A stretch of 64,000 nucleotides of DNA from Parelaphostrongylus tenuis (GCA_019055375.1 JAHQIW010000801.1:1-64000), one strand, 5' to 3'. Positions 10,801 through 21,837 are shown, counted from the stretch's first letter. Numbers and translations are program-made. Notes: generated by a model not told the origin, from the sequence alone.

Positions 10801-13800
10801 TGCACTACCGCAGACCTTGTTCTGCTAACACTTTCTCTGCGATACAGGATATTGATTTGTTCCTGAGTTATATCCCCATCTGTGTATGAGCGGTTAATGA
10901 CCGACTAACCGGAGTAAGAACCAATAAATTCGATTTGTATTGTCTCTGCACCACTTCGTACGAAGGAACGGAAGGACTACATTTCTTCAAAAAGAAACAT
11001 TTGTGAAAGAAAGCAATTTAGAGGTTTGAACTCGGGTCTCTGTTCATAAATTTCAAACGTTTTGAGTTTGGCAAAAGATATTATATCAGCGCAACACTCA
11101 GAAAGATGAATCCCCCTAACGCGATAAGAACTTGGATCGGAGAAAAAAAAACCTCAAGTGTAAAAAACTTTTGGAAACACTACCAGTCATCATCGGCTAA
11201 TGCAAGAAGTTTTTGCTCTTCAAAACTTCGATGGTAATGAGAAACGATACACCGAGGATCGACGTGATGTGGGTCAGGGTTTTGAATAAAACAATCTCCC
11301 GTTGGATCACGCAGCTTCTGAAAAAAATCATTGTAACCACTAAACCGGGTACGTAACCCAGTAAGAGTGAAGAAAGAAGAAAAATTTTATACACTGACTA
11401 ATCAGAGCTTCAAGAAGGATAAGGCTCTCGGCTTTGATCGATACCAAAGGGATGAGACATGGATTCGACTTCAACAAGAATCGTTAGAGAGGACAGATTG
11501 CATATCTGGTCTTAACGAAGACTCGCGGTGTCCACCAAATCTACCAATGCACCAGATCACCGCGAGTTCTTGTCAAGGCCAGATGTGTATTGAGTATAAT
11601 TCGCCGATCTCGAAGTAATGGAAAGGTTGGTGAGCCTTAGGCGTGAGATCAAACCGTCGACCACGTGTGCGTCGCAGAGCGCCTCTAACCACAGCGCCAC
11701 ACGCGTGCTTGATTAAGGAAGCAGGTGATCAAAATTATTGCTTTGTTGGTTGCTGGTTGAGCCGGTTTCTGTTCCCTTGACTCCCGAAGCCAGCCTAGCT
11801 AGAGCTCCCAACGAGTCGTCACAAAACCAGGTAGTTGCCGGCCCTTTAAGATCAGAAGAAGATTACCACCTTGCGACTAGTAGCTACCAAGGCGGCGGTC
11901 ATTCCCGATACTGTTTACTCTTAACTGGGCTTTCCCGCCGGAAATGTCGAACTCCTTCTCAGCTTGGGTGCCACTGCAGGGATTTGAACCCCCTGCTGTG
12001 CTTCACGGTCCGACACCCAGGAACACCTTCCACTCACGACGAGTGGTACACTATTTGTGAGTATTATTGCTTTACTATGAAAAAAGGAATACAGAACATA
12101 CTAAAGTCCATGGTTTTTGCAAAGTTTTGCATTCCTGCAGGCGTAGAAGAAAAGTGTCGATTTTCGAAGCACTCTCAGAATCGAGTTCTCTCCTTCTGTC
12201 TTGGTCCTGCGATAGTCCTGACTGTACTCTCTCCAGAACTCCTTCTACTGTAGTGACCTCTGCAAAAGTATAATTCAAAGTCCTGAAAGAGGCACGAAGG
12301 TATTTCGAGTCGGGTTTACCTCCTGGTTGAGTATTCGCAGGAATCATAAGCTCCAGCTCTGGTACTTCGATGGAGGCATACTGCGACTTGACAACTTGTC
12401 GACGGAGATCGGCTTCTTCCAATACACGTAACACAACTTCGGTACCATGTTCCTACAGAAAAAAAGTGAACACAAAGTTTGGTGGACACGCATTATTTAC
12501 CAAAAAGTGAACGAATTTACACATACAAGGACCGTGAGTGAAAGCAAAAGTTTTGTCCTCAGGCGGGAGTTAAACCCAAGTTTCATACGAACCGGAGGGC
12601 GCGTACTACCACTACACCACCGAGGCCATCACTTCTACCATTCTTCCTCCGATATAATATATGCGTAACACTGTATAAAGCTATTTTGTAGACTACTGCA
12701 CTTCATTTTCTACGTTAATCAAGGCTGAAATGGGATACCTAACAATATTACACTAAAACTGCATTCATATAGTATCATGGGACACATGTGGTGCAGGGAT
12801 TGAGGGTGCCATGCGACACTCGATTGGCCAATAAATTCGAGCTTGCGCCCAAAGCTCATCAAGCCTTACATCCCTCCAGTATCGGTAAACTTATACCAGG
12901 CTTTGCTGAGAGGATAGAAGCATTGACTCCACTGTTGATGAGGTCGGATGCACAGCGCATCCATCAGGGAGCGCATAGAGCTTTTGTTTCATCATCAAGA
13001 GCTATGGACCAACTTGTTTGACTCACAAGAGCAAAATTTGTGAGTTCCATGAAGCGGAACAAGAAGCGCATGTACAAATTTAATGTTAACCTTTCGAGAC
13101 AATGCACCCAAGGGCATCTCTAACTGGCAACGCTGGAGGATCTGCCCCATCAACCTTCATCTCTAACCCCCAGCGTGGCAATCACTATCTGTCTCACTCC
13201 TTTCTGCCACTCGGCACCTCGTCCATCGGGAAAGGTTGTTGTTTCAATTCCCTACCACGACACTTCATTGTGGTTTTTTGGTGTTATCTTTTTGATGTGA
13301 TTCGTATTTAAAGTTCTTCTACAATATATTTACTACGTTTTTTATTATTCAAACGTATTATTATTGCTATTTTACTGTTGTTATATGTAATACTATATTG
13401 CTATGAGTTTCAGATTGCTGAACAGATGGTGCTTAAATTATCTCCATTGATTGCTTGTGTTACGGTGGTTACTGTATGAGATACGGAGTGATATGCTGTA
13501 TAGTGGTTCGAGCACATTGTAATGAAAACAGAACGATAACACCAAAAAAAGCTACAGTGAAGCGTCGTGGTAAAGGATCAAACCAATAACCTTCCCGTTG
13601 GACGAGGTGCCGAGTGGCAGAGAGGAGTTAGACAAGCAGTGATTCTCGCGCTGGGTGCTAGAGATGCACAGAACGTGGAGCAGACCGTCCAACGTTGCCA
13701 GCCAGAGATGCAGAAGCCGTGGGTCCATAATCCCGTAAGGGTTAAAGACTTCTTAGCGGAATTAGGAGAGTACATAGAAAGACATTACTTATTTGAATAC

Positions 13801-15257
13801 CTGGACGACACGTTTTCACGAATTGTGCGGACCCCAGTGGATGAAAATGTGCTAGTAGAGCTGTCTTCTTCCCAGTAGTCCCGAAGTAAACTTAGTTGGG
13901 GCCTCTTCAGGTCGTTACCACATGAGGGCAGTCGCCGGCCTTTGTGGACCAGAGAAAAGTTATCACCTTGCAACTGGTAGTTACCAAGACGGCGGTCATT
14001 TCCGGTACGGTTTACTCCTAGCTGGGCTTTCCGAGTGGAAGCCCTGGACTTCTCGGCTTGGATAACCTCACCTGCTAAGGGGTTGAACCACCGTTGTACT
14101 TCTAGGTCCGACACTCAGGGACATCTCCCAACCACGATAAGACGACAATTGGGAAGGAAAGTCATTAGAGGATCAAGGAGTTCGAGACAGAGGATAGAAA
14201 GAAGATTTAAAACGAAATTCCGGACTTGATACCTCTGTAGTGCCCTCATTACGTAGCGAACGTCATCTTACCACTGCACTACTGAGGCTCCCATTCCACT
14301 ATCAGTCTTTGCTTTCCTGGAAAGGCTGAGACGAGGGTTCAACTCCCGCATGAGGTTCAAATTTTTGCAAATCGCTCAAAGTTCCTGGATAGCTTATAGA
14401 TCTTTCCGATTCAGACTCAGATATAAGAACTCTACAAACTCCAACCTTACCTGCACAGCTTCACCGCTTTGAATCTCATTGTTCTTGAAACCACAATTCG
14501 GGCATTCGAACGACATTATTATTATCGTCTTATAGTAAGGTATTGATGTACTCAAGAGCCTTGTTATTCCCTGAAATGTTCGGGACGATGAAAATTTCAC
14601 ATTTTCACCCTAAATAAGGTGGAAGGCGTTCATTAACCCTTTGGGGACCGCGTGTGTTGTTCTGAACACACTACTATTCAGAGGCCTTTTTCGCCAAAGA
14701 AAGCTCACAGCACCAGTAATCGTGCTATAGCTCGGAAAATGGCTATCCTAGCAGGCTCTCCTTCTTAAAAGGCCTAAACATAACGGTGCAAGGACGAAAA
14801 GAAGATCATGTTTCGTGCCCAGAGGTCAGTCCGTCGTCAGCTTTTCTTTACACATAGTGCTTTAATACGGACGAAAATGTGAGAGGATACATAGAAAAAT
14901 ATTGAGCATGACGGTACTACGAGAAACCTGAAGATTTCCTCGAAAAAAAGAAAATAAAAATCTCAATTAAATGACAAAAATCGCATGCCGTTAGCGAATG
15001 CTGTGCGTGCAGCGATTCCAACTGCGGTCCCCAATGGGTTAGAAGCCTTGCTTCGATAGAAAACTAGCATAACTGACATTCCCTTCGCATTTCATACAGA
15101 GGCTTTCAATCTCCACAGGAACTACGTCTGCATGATCAGCGGACAAAGCGTTGGTGATCTGACAAGAACCACAATCACAGGATGTTAACAAGAGAAAATT
15201 AAGAAGTTGAGGAACAAAGCTAGATCATTCACATACGTCTTCAATATCACTCGCCAT
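7856..15257 (-). CDS. zpr1: ZPR1 zinc-finger protein (near complete; last short exon not found)
   Basis: ZPR1 is a conserved duplicated zinc-finger protein, known in eukaryotes to bind eEF1A and to move between cytoplasm and nucleus. Thirteen exons on the minus strand: 15257-15237, 15158-15078, 14570-14451, 12452-12320, 12259-12102, 11317-11184, 10309-10188, 10065-9935, 9848-9777, 9721-9653, 8341-8261, 8212-8147, 7951-7856. They give about 428 residues; the usual length is about 455. The first zinc finger uses CMKC (residues 28-31) and CPNC (57-60). The second uses CPNC (242-245) and CDNC (271-274). Each is followed by the family's alpha/beta domain (VPELELMIPANTQPG; IPELDLE), then DDPTGNSYIQ and EQNDELGLNDMK. 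Exon 10 has a stronger donor at 9643 that would need exon 11 to start at 8376 instead; both options keep frame. The start MASDIED at 15257 could be extended in frame to an ATG at 15428. Introns hold many mobile elements. It probably lies in an operon behind SF3B2. Confidence 0.92.
8525..8710. repeat. Half copy of the 'AAGACCACGCTC' repeat in a ZPR1 intron
   Basis: It begins CAAGACCACGCTCAAATTTC at about 8526 and continues with degenerate arm sequence (GGTCTGTTATGGGC, TTGCAGTACACG, ACTGAGCAACTAACGAGG). This matches arms of the hairpins at 2195 and 58430. Confidence 0.6.
8715..9136. repeat. Near-palindromic hairpin in a ZPR1 intron
   Basis: Left arm about 8718-8905 and right arm about 8965-9133 are inverted copies. 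ACTATTAGTAGTCA on the left returns as TGACTACTAATAGT, and TTGAAAAGACCGTTT as AAACGGTCTTTTCAA. The centre contains ATAAACGCATAGAGAAG. No open frame. The flank at 9236-9330 (TTTCGAATGATTACTAACACT) is part of the same wider family as 25720-25800 and 30098-30900. Confidence 0.75.
10343..10590 (+). repeat. Single arm of the mariner-derived foldback element (ZPR1 intron)
   Basis: It starts AAGGTCGTTCCATAAGTTTT and runs through CTTGTCTATACTTGCTTGAAG and GTGGGAACAAATTCGCTTG, the same order as the left arm at 27790. The opposite arm is absent. The rest of this intron (10591-11183) contains a weak tRNA-like block near 10780-10815 and nothing else I can name. Confidence 0.65.
11395..11715 (-). mobile_element. 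tRNA-headed SINE, 'GGCGCAGTGG' family, in a ZPR1 intron
   Basis: Read on the minus strand, a tRNA-like head (box A TGGCGCAGTGG-like with changes, box B within the 11640-11680 region) is followed by a conserved body found in at least nine other places. The body landmark AGGATAAGGCTCTCGGC is the tail end at about 11418-11434. Body similarity to 24345-24640 and 49750-50045 is clear; the head here is more diverged. Confidence 0.65.
11738..12060 (-). repeat. Interspersed repeat 'CTACCAAGACGGCGGTCAT' family, copy 1
   Basis: It shares ordered blocks with 13880-14150 and 23636-23940: 'CGACTAGTAGCTACCAAG', 'GGCGGTCATT', 'GGGCTTTCC', 'GGATTTGAACCC' and 'TCCGACACCCAGGAACACC'. The GGATTTGAACCC block is the complement of a box-B-like GGGTTCAAATCC, so a tRNA-derived origin is possible. 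Lies in the intron before ZPR1 exon 6. Confidence 0.65.
12541..12650 (-). mobile_element. tRNA-Gly-like SINE copy (ZPR1 intron)
   Basis: On the minus strand the tRNA-like part reads GGCCTCGGTGGTGTAGTGGT at its 5' end. A box-B-like segment follows (complement of GAGTTAAACCC at about 12568). Flanking 'GTGAGTGAAAGCAAAA' matches the flank of other copies (24173, 26939, 63830). Confidence 0.75.
12784..12920 (+). mobile_element. Truncated tRNA-headed SINE, 'GGCGCAGTGG' family
   Basis: The head TGTGGTGCAGGGATTGAGGG with GCCATGCGACACTCG and CTCATCAAGCC follows the family consensus read from 29105 and 49750. The body stops after about 130 bp. Confidence 0.6.
13089..13740. repeat. Long hairpin repeat in a ZPR1 intron
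   Basis: Left arm 13100-13275 and right arm about 13556-13725 are inverted copies. CACTCGGCACCTCGTCC on the left returns as GGACGAGGTGCCGAGTGG-type sequence at about 13600-13617, and AACGCTGG/CCAGCGTT-like blocks also pair. The 280-bp loop is AT-rich. The right arm carries an open frame with no recognisable product. Confidence 0.7.
13880..14150 (-). repeat. Interspersed repeat 'CTACCAAGACGGCGGTCAT' family, copy 2
   Basis: Ordered blocks: TTACCAAGACGGCGGTCATT, GGGCTTTCCGAGTGGAA, GGGGTTGAACC, TCCGACACTCAGGGACA and CAACCACGATAAGACG. They match 11738-12060 and 23636-23940. Confidence 0.65.
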
Positions 15258-15565
15258 GCTTTCATGAATCGAGAGCTGACCAGCAACGTCTTCGAAGTCC
15301 TCAAGACTTGTAGATGACCAACAGAGACCCTTTAGAGACCTCCGGATCAGTCGATGGCTATCCCAAACAACACTAAATCTCACAAGAACCACTTCCGATC
15401 CCACTGAAATTCCAAAAGTATCTGCCACAGAACACTCAACCTAACAGATACATTGAGGTTATATAACTATTCAAATGTAAGAAAACAAGTATTCTGTCGA
15501 ATAAGTTCATTCACCACACAAAAACATTGTAACATAGCAATCACAAGACAAAATCCACCAAACAG
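15258..15565 (-). promoter_or_regulatory. Operon-type spacer between SF3B2 stop and ZPR1 start
   Basis: The 308-bp gap between two genes on the same strand is in the range typical of nematode operons, where the downstream message gets an SL2-type leader. On the minus strand a good acceptor TTTTGGAATTTCAG ends about 150 bp upstream of the ZPR1 ATG, near 15410. No canonical AATAAA was seen after the SF3B2 stop. That the site is used for trans-splicing is inference. Confidence 0.5.
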
Positions 15566-18500
15566 TCAAAACTTGAAGTCCTTGTATTTCTTGCTCTGAT
15601 GTGTTTGTTTTTTCTGCTCTTGTGCTTTTCTCTTGCGCTGAAATCATGGAATTTTCGAAGATATTACAACATAAACAGAAATCTGTCACTTACATTTTGC
15701 CCAGCTGCATGCTCAGCAACCATATCCGACAAATCCTCTCGGTCATCTCCACCCCTTGCCTGAAATAAAGATGAACATATGAAACATCTGAAACGAAAGT
15801 GGTTCTGTTGATAGTATCGGTTATCCCACAATTTCCTTCGTACTTTGACAATTTTGCTACTTACTAAAAAAAATCAATTAATCAGCGATATAATCACCAT
15901 CGTGTTCAGTGATATGCAGCCGTTTCTGGGCAAAGACCGGATGCTTTCCTCCCAGAAAGACTTAAGCTAGAGATCAAAGACGTCGGTGAGATGGTCACTT
16001 TTGATCTGGTTGTGGTCTTCGAAATTTTCTCCCGCAGATGCTGCTTCATGTAGCGAAGGAAATGATCTTCCGATGGCAATATCTGGGCTACACGGTGGTT
16101 GTGGTACCGTGGTACAACCGAGTTTCTCATGCATATGGCAAGTCGGCTTTGCAAGTGAGGCGGTCCGTCCCAAAACAGCATGCCCTGTCAGTCCTAGACA
16201 ACCGAGAGGATAAACTCCCGAGCAGGAAAGGAGGGTATGCATGAGGTGTTGATCGAGCCATCACTATGAGGTAGCCCATTTCATTCAGATGACGAGCGAC
16301 AGTGCTACGGCCGTATCTACCCAAGCTACTAGAACATTCTCCAACATACCAGTCTTTCGGCAATAACCAGATTTGACATATAAAGAAAAACGGAATAGAA
16401 CATTAGTGAGAAAGAAATCATGGATCAAGACTATATCTAAGGAAGACGCTAAAAACCTATAAAAAAAAACAGCTCCATGATGCACAATTGATTCCTCAAA
16501 TCCATCTATCAAATCGTTTCCAACACAAAGTACGACAGCAGCCTTAAACTTACTTGCTTTCTAAGCTGTTCGTCATACTTCTCCTGGAGCTTGCCTTGAT
16601 CGAGATCGATGGCGTCCGGATCAAGAGAAACCTCTACTCCACCATCAGAGACACCTATCTTTTTCTGTAATAAATGGGATGATTCCAAAGATGCCGAAGG
16701 CAAAGTATTAGGTTGGAAAGAAAGTTTTCATTATTTGGATGGCAATGTCGCTTTTTGGCATGAATCGTGTGTGATTTTCATATTATTTGAAAGGTCCACT
16801 TCTTGCGCGTCTATCGATATATAATTTGTCTATATATGCCGCAGAATGGAAATGTCCAGGAAACAAAAACGTTTGTTGATGCTTTACGAACACAAATTTG
16901 GTTCATATGGTGCTGATGCTGCTCCCCAAATCAACAAAGCTTAGGGCGACCGTACGGCTGGAGAATCAACCGAGCGATTTCGTGAATTCAAGGCCGATCT
17001 CCACTGCAAGCAGCTGGACCGAGATTACGACAAGTTGGCCGAGAAGAACCGAGAACTTGTTCATCAAAAGCGCGCGTTGTTTCAGCAAGACAACGCAAAA
17101 CCAAACACAGCCAAAAAGACCAAGGCAAAGTTCGAGGAGTTGGACAGAGTTGAGATTCTAGCGCATCCACTCTTAAGTCCGGACGTTGCTCCATCTGATT
17201 ACGGCCTTGTCCAATCAAAGCAACGATTTTTGGAACGTTGCCGATAAGAGTCTTTCGATGAAGCTGGAGAAGCAGGTCAAGAGTTCTTTGATTCAAAGCA
17301 GAAGGAGTGGTACTTCGTTCAGATCCGAACGTGGCGGACCGACGGCAAAAAGCGTGGATAATGATGGCCTGTATTTTGAGGAATAATTGTTGCTGTTTAT
17401 TGTCCGAATATATGCATAAATTTCAAATGTTTCATCAAACGATTGAAACTTTCCTTCCAACCTAGAATTTCTGCCCTAGAACCAAAACGCGTGTTCATGA
17501 AAAACATACGGATAGGTCGTAAACATGGGTGGATCCCATCATTTGTCCTCCAACACGATCAACTCGTTTCTCAGGAATAATGTGATAAGCTGCAGCCGGT
17601 GTATCAGCGCCTGCCAGACTAAAAACATTCTCTCTAACAATAGTCATAACAAATGGCATCCGTCAGTGTGTTATATAGACACAAACCTCTCTTCAACACG
17701 TCTTCCTTTACGAAGCTCAATGGTATCAGGCGTTTCCAATCCCGTAACACCAGTCGTTATTCCGCTTGGAGTCGCTAGTCCTTCAGTCATTGGAGTTGCG
17801 ATTCCATCTGTTACATTATAGCCTCATATAGAACACAAAAGATCAAGTTTAGTAGAATGAATGCATACCAATTTCCGCATCCTCTTCTTCCTCCGCCTCA
17901 CTTTCTTCATCGGAATCGTCGTCTGAACCAATTTCTCCCCAATACCGACGTTCGATGCGTGTTTCATCCTCTGGTTCCACTTGACTTGTAGGCTACAATG
18001 TATTATCAATATTTTTAAGTACAAAAGTAGGAAAAGTTTGCTACTTGTGGTTTACGAGCCTAACTTTTAGAGATAGAAGAATCGGACGACAATAGAACAG
18101 AAATGATTGTTAAGAATCTATCACGAATAAAACCCAGTAAGCAGACACAATAACTGGAACTTCAGTGTACAAAAACAATAAACCCCTCTAGCCCCTTGTG
18201 GAAAACGTGCATCGTTTTTGAAGCACGATTTTTCGGCGTACTTTACGCTGTACAAAGGCTTCCCATTGAGATTGCAAGAGTCATTTTAGAGCTTGAATCT
18301 CGGCGATTTCAATAATATTTCCATCTAGTAAAAAAAGCTTCCTGAGTGCATTATAGCAGCGAAAATAACTTTATATTTCACATTCCGAGTGCTTTTTTGC
18401 ATACCTAGAGTCTTAGGTGACTCTTGATTAGATTACACAAGTACTTGCTTGATAGGACGAATCTCAGTGAATCCAAAGCTAAGATTAATTCCTGAGGAGA

Positions 18501-21500
18501 CCTACACAATGCGCTGTAGGAGCAGAAGATTGCGTTTCCACATTCAGTTTTCCTCGACAAGAAAGTCACATATGTAGAAAAAAGTATTTGGAAGCGTAGA
18601 GAAAACTGTGGAGTATCAGAACTGCACAAATATCTTCAAGTTTCATTTCTCGAAACGAGTATAAAATCCTACTAAAGAACAAAAATCGCACGCCATTTCC
18701 AAAAACCGATCAACTGTCATTGCAGACGGTGAAATGTCATCAAAGAAAAAGAAATAACGCACCTCTTGCCCAAATACATCACCATAGAGAGGTTTGCCAT
18801 AATCATCAACTGGTGGCTTTCCCCATCCTCCTGCATGATATCCAAAGGCACAGCCTTCAGGAATCGGGGCATTCAAACCAGCTATTCGAATATTTGGATA
18901 GCTCGGTGGCGGACCATAACGCTGCATAGCAATAAGCCAAGGTGGAGGAAACTTATGAGCGTTCTGAAAAGCATCCAAGTAGGTCATCTGAGTCAAGACG
19001 CAAAGTTTGCACTTTATGGAAAACTTACTGGACCAACTGGCATGCCTAATGCGATCCTGAGTTCGTCGGACAGATTCCCAGGTTTTTTGTCCTTCATTAG
19101 AGTTTCCACTTCCTAAAAAAGAACAGTGGTCACAAGAAACCTGATAACGGTGTCTTGATTTACTACTTACCGTGCTAGCTTTACGAGAACAGGACAATCA
19201 GAACGATCTATTTGAACTTATTTTTACCACTTATCAGGAGTCCATGATCTTATAAATACATACCTAAGGGTACTGAGTGGTTTGCAAAGCATACGACTCA
19301 AAGAAGGAGTTAAAAGCGCGTTTAACACATATCAGGGGCACGTGCTACCACTACCCCACCGAGGCCACCGTGTTGCTACTCTTTCTTTGATAGATACTAT
19401 CGTAGCTGTCGAAACCAACTATCACTCGGTCTGGTCGTATAAGCACATATCGGTATCAAACCCAATTGAGCTGATACCTTTCCGAAATCTATAATCGTTA
19501 AACGATAGGATTTGTCGGAGAAAGAGTGGTAGCAAAGGTGGACCCCGGTGGTGTGGTGGTAGGCGCTCCCCGTATGGGTGAAACGCGGGTCAAATGCTCG
19601 TCTGGGTTCAATTGTTTAGCTTACCACTCAAAACCATAAGATGTGTATTTATAACAAATAGTGTAGTTGAGGAGCTGAAAGCCCATTAAGCTTATGAAAT
19701 CAAGTTTTCAAATACTTACTTTTCCTTCATAATACAACTCTCCCATCATTGTCATAAATGGCTTCGTTTGCCATTTGAAGAAAGCATCGTGCAGCTTTTG
19801 GTAATCTATATCAATCTTTCCCAATTTTGGACGAGCACGTTCACGCATCTTCGACTTCAGGTTCTGGTTTTCTTCCTGTAAACTGGAGGATATGAGAACA
19901 GGCAAGAATCAATCGATGGGACACTAAATACCTTCTCCCACAGAGCTTCACGCATGTCTTGAATGCCAGTACGTTTGATGAAGTCCGGCAATTCAAATGG
20001 AGGCCGTTCAAATCCACGTTTACCAGAAAGATACCTGAACACATAGCCGAATCTCTGCAGAAGTACTATCAATGACCACTTCTCACCACTCGTATAACCG
20101 ATAACAACACTCACTTTCTCTTGGCATTCCAGTGCCGAGGAACTGGAACAGTGTTTTCGATAAGACTTCAGGGCAACTAGCATGAACGGGTCTCTTGACG
20201 TTACATCAGCCCACTCTACCACATCCGGCCGACGTGTAGACTATAAGAATTCCACGTGGAATAGAAGAAAGACCGAAAAGTCCAGAAAACTGCCTTAAAA
20301 GAATTTCGTCGAGCCATGATTGAAAACGACCGCCTACCTCCTTCAGTTTCGGCGATACTTGGTTGCATAGCTAAACGCAGTTTCCTCCTCGACATCTTCT
20401 CCTCATTAGGATCATTTAGTTTGTCCTTAAACAAAGCTCTTTAGATTACAAAATTAGGGACTACATAGAAATGTAGCAAGATATACAACTAACGTTGATT
20501 TCTTCTTGCAAAATCTTCTCGGATATCGATGCGCGATTGTTTTCTTCGTCTCTTTTATGCTCCTTTCCGGACGAAATAGCGCCTTCTTCAGACTCATTAG
20601 CTTCGGCAGCAGCTTCAATCTGAGATGGAGTGTCTCCCATAGTGGTTGATAGACAAATAGCAAATTGAAAAAATACTTGAAATGGACAATTAAGCATATA
20701 AATCCCACATCATATACCTTGAAGGCGCTGAAGATTGCATTGAAATACTGATAATTCGGATCATTCTCATCTAGCTTGGGTGCTTCACCAACATAGTCTA
20801 TCTCTACCTCAAGATCATCGGTCTGTAACGATGAGTTTGATAAAATTTTATTAATCAAATTTATTTTCAAAAAATCCAAATTCGATCTTCATCGTGCGGA
20901 TCCTGAAACTTCTCTTCTCTTCCTTTTCACCGGTTGCTCGGAGATTTGATCTCCTTAACGAAGGTCGTAGAACACTGATTAGGAAGATGTCCATCTAACC
21001 ACGAGAATAGCCAGGCTGGGGCATTCCTTAGGGCGTTCGTTGATCGATTGTCGAAGTATGTTGAGGGTGGGAGAGGATTAATCTAGTACCGAGTACCGAT
21101 AACCACTCGGCCATAGCCTCCCATTTAGTGAGAACTGTAGGAGAAATGGTAATCACATAAACGTACTATATTTTTCGGTCCATTCTCTTCCCCATCGTTC
21201 GGGAGTTCTGTGTCCGAGTGCTTCTCATCGGAATTAAGAACAATCGCATCGTTGACATCGCCATCTTCTGCCGCTCCTTTCCGACGTTTCGACTGCTTTT
21301 TTCTTCTTGTTTTTCAGTCGACGACGTTCCAGTTCCTAGTAAACGAAAAAAACTAAGATTGCAAACGAGAGAAATACTTTGCATCAATCAAAGTAGAAGC
21401 CGAGTGTAGCCTATCCAAAAAAAATGCATGAAAAATTACTTTCAACTGTCATAGGGTAAAAGAAATACCTTCAATAATGAGGAAATCGCAACGAGACTTC

Positions 21501-21596
21501 AAAAAAACCCCGTCTTACCTGTAGTTGTTTTTTCGTCAGTGTTTTCTGCTTCCCACTCTCTTCATCGGAGCTGACACCTTCGTCCACTGAAGTCAT
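15566..21596 (-). CDS. sf3b2: SF3B2 (SF3b145), U2 snRNP splicing factor 3b subunit 2
   Basis: SF3B2 is a subunit of the SF3b complex that anchors U2 snRNP at the branch site. Sixteen exons: 21596-21519, 21335-21167, 20822-20718, 20619-20494, 20425-20338, 20240-20115, 20034-19932, 19875-19720, 19112-19029, 18963-18763, 17992-17869, 17807-17687, 17618-17510, 16664-16554, 15759-15694, 15637-15566. They give about 611 residues if three extra bases are ignored. Landmarks: VEIDYVGEAP (exon 3), RPDVVEWADV (6), PPFELPDFIKRTGIQ (7), GKIDIDYQKLHDAFFKWQTK (8), LSDELRIALGMP opening the PSP domain (9), FGYHAGGWGKPPVD (10), an acidic run (11), MMGSTHVYDLS (13) and YKDFKF before the stop. The human protein has a longer N-terminus. 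Frame breaks from one extra A each lie at 21297-21302, 20347-20349 and 20154-20157. A good acceptor (GTTTAG) ends 5 bases before the ATG, consistent with trans-splicing. Probably the first gene of an operon with ZPR1. Confidence 0.93.
15905..16365 (-). mobile_element. Mariner-like transposase remnant in an SF3B2 intron
   Basis: Two overlapping minus-strand frames, broken by indels, give the C-terminal half of a mariner-type transposase. CHMHEKLGCTTVPQPPCSPD is followed by a frame change to FLRYMKQHLREKISK and, in the other frame, GENFEDHNQIKSD. The HPPYSPDLAP family motif is recognisable as QPPCSPDIA. This is a different mariner lineage from the copies at 6460 and 16706. No terminal repeats were found. 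Confidence 0.65.
16706..17464 (+). mobile_element. Defective mariner copy in an SF3B2 intron, 759 bp
   Basis: The ends match the 6460 copy: TTAGGTTGGAAAGAAAGTTT at 16708 and the complement ending TTTCCTTCCAACCTA at 17464. The transposase reads in + orientation, opposite to SF3B2. It starts near 16850 (SRKQKRLLMLYEHKFG), has a stop at about 16942, then ALFQQDNAKPNTAKKTK (17075 on), SPDVAPSDYGL and the C-terminus DNDGLYFEE (ends 17386). The N-terminal DNA-binding part and the last third are present; the middle with the first catalytic Asp is deleted. Lies between SF3B2 exons 13 and 14. Confidence 0.9.
21085..21130 (-). repeat. Head of a Ser/Leu-tRNA-like SINE in an SF3B2 intron
   Basis: The + strand string ATAACCACTCGGCCATAGCC is the complement of a box-A-like GGCTATGGCCGAGTGGTTAT head, as in copies at 23345 and 50560. 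The body is short or diverged. Confidence 0.5.
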
Positions 21597-21837
21597 CGCT
21601 CCTAAACAAAATTTTGAATAAAGTTAAATTAATTGAGTAGTTCAATCGATAGATTCACTTAACAGATACGAATAGCCGAGACAATGTACAGATGAAAGTC
21701 TTATTTATAAATTACAAAACAAAACACATTCAGAGATCATAAACACACCCACTTGCCTGAGATGGCAGAGGGACACAAAAAATAGCTCTCAACAGCGTTC
21801 ACCCTTGTATTACAGAAAGGGTGATGGCAGAACAGGA

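Noticed and set aside
11738..12253. 171-codon + strand frame
   Set aside because: It covers a repeat copy plus the antisense strand of ZPR1 exon 5, so it is a shadow frame.
13567..13878. 103-codon + strand frame
   Set aside because: It falls on the right arm of the hairpin at 13089-13740 and into the adjacent repeat; no family match, and it lies within a ZPR1 intron.
20880..21166. Possible extra SF3B2 exon in the second intron
   Set aside because: Exons on both sides join in phase at 21167 and 20822; the intron holds a tRNA-like SINE head instead.
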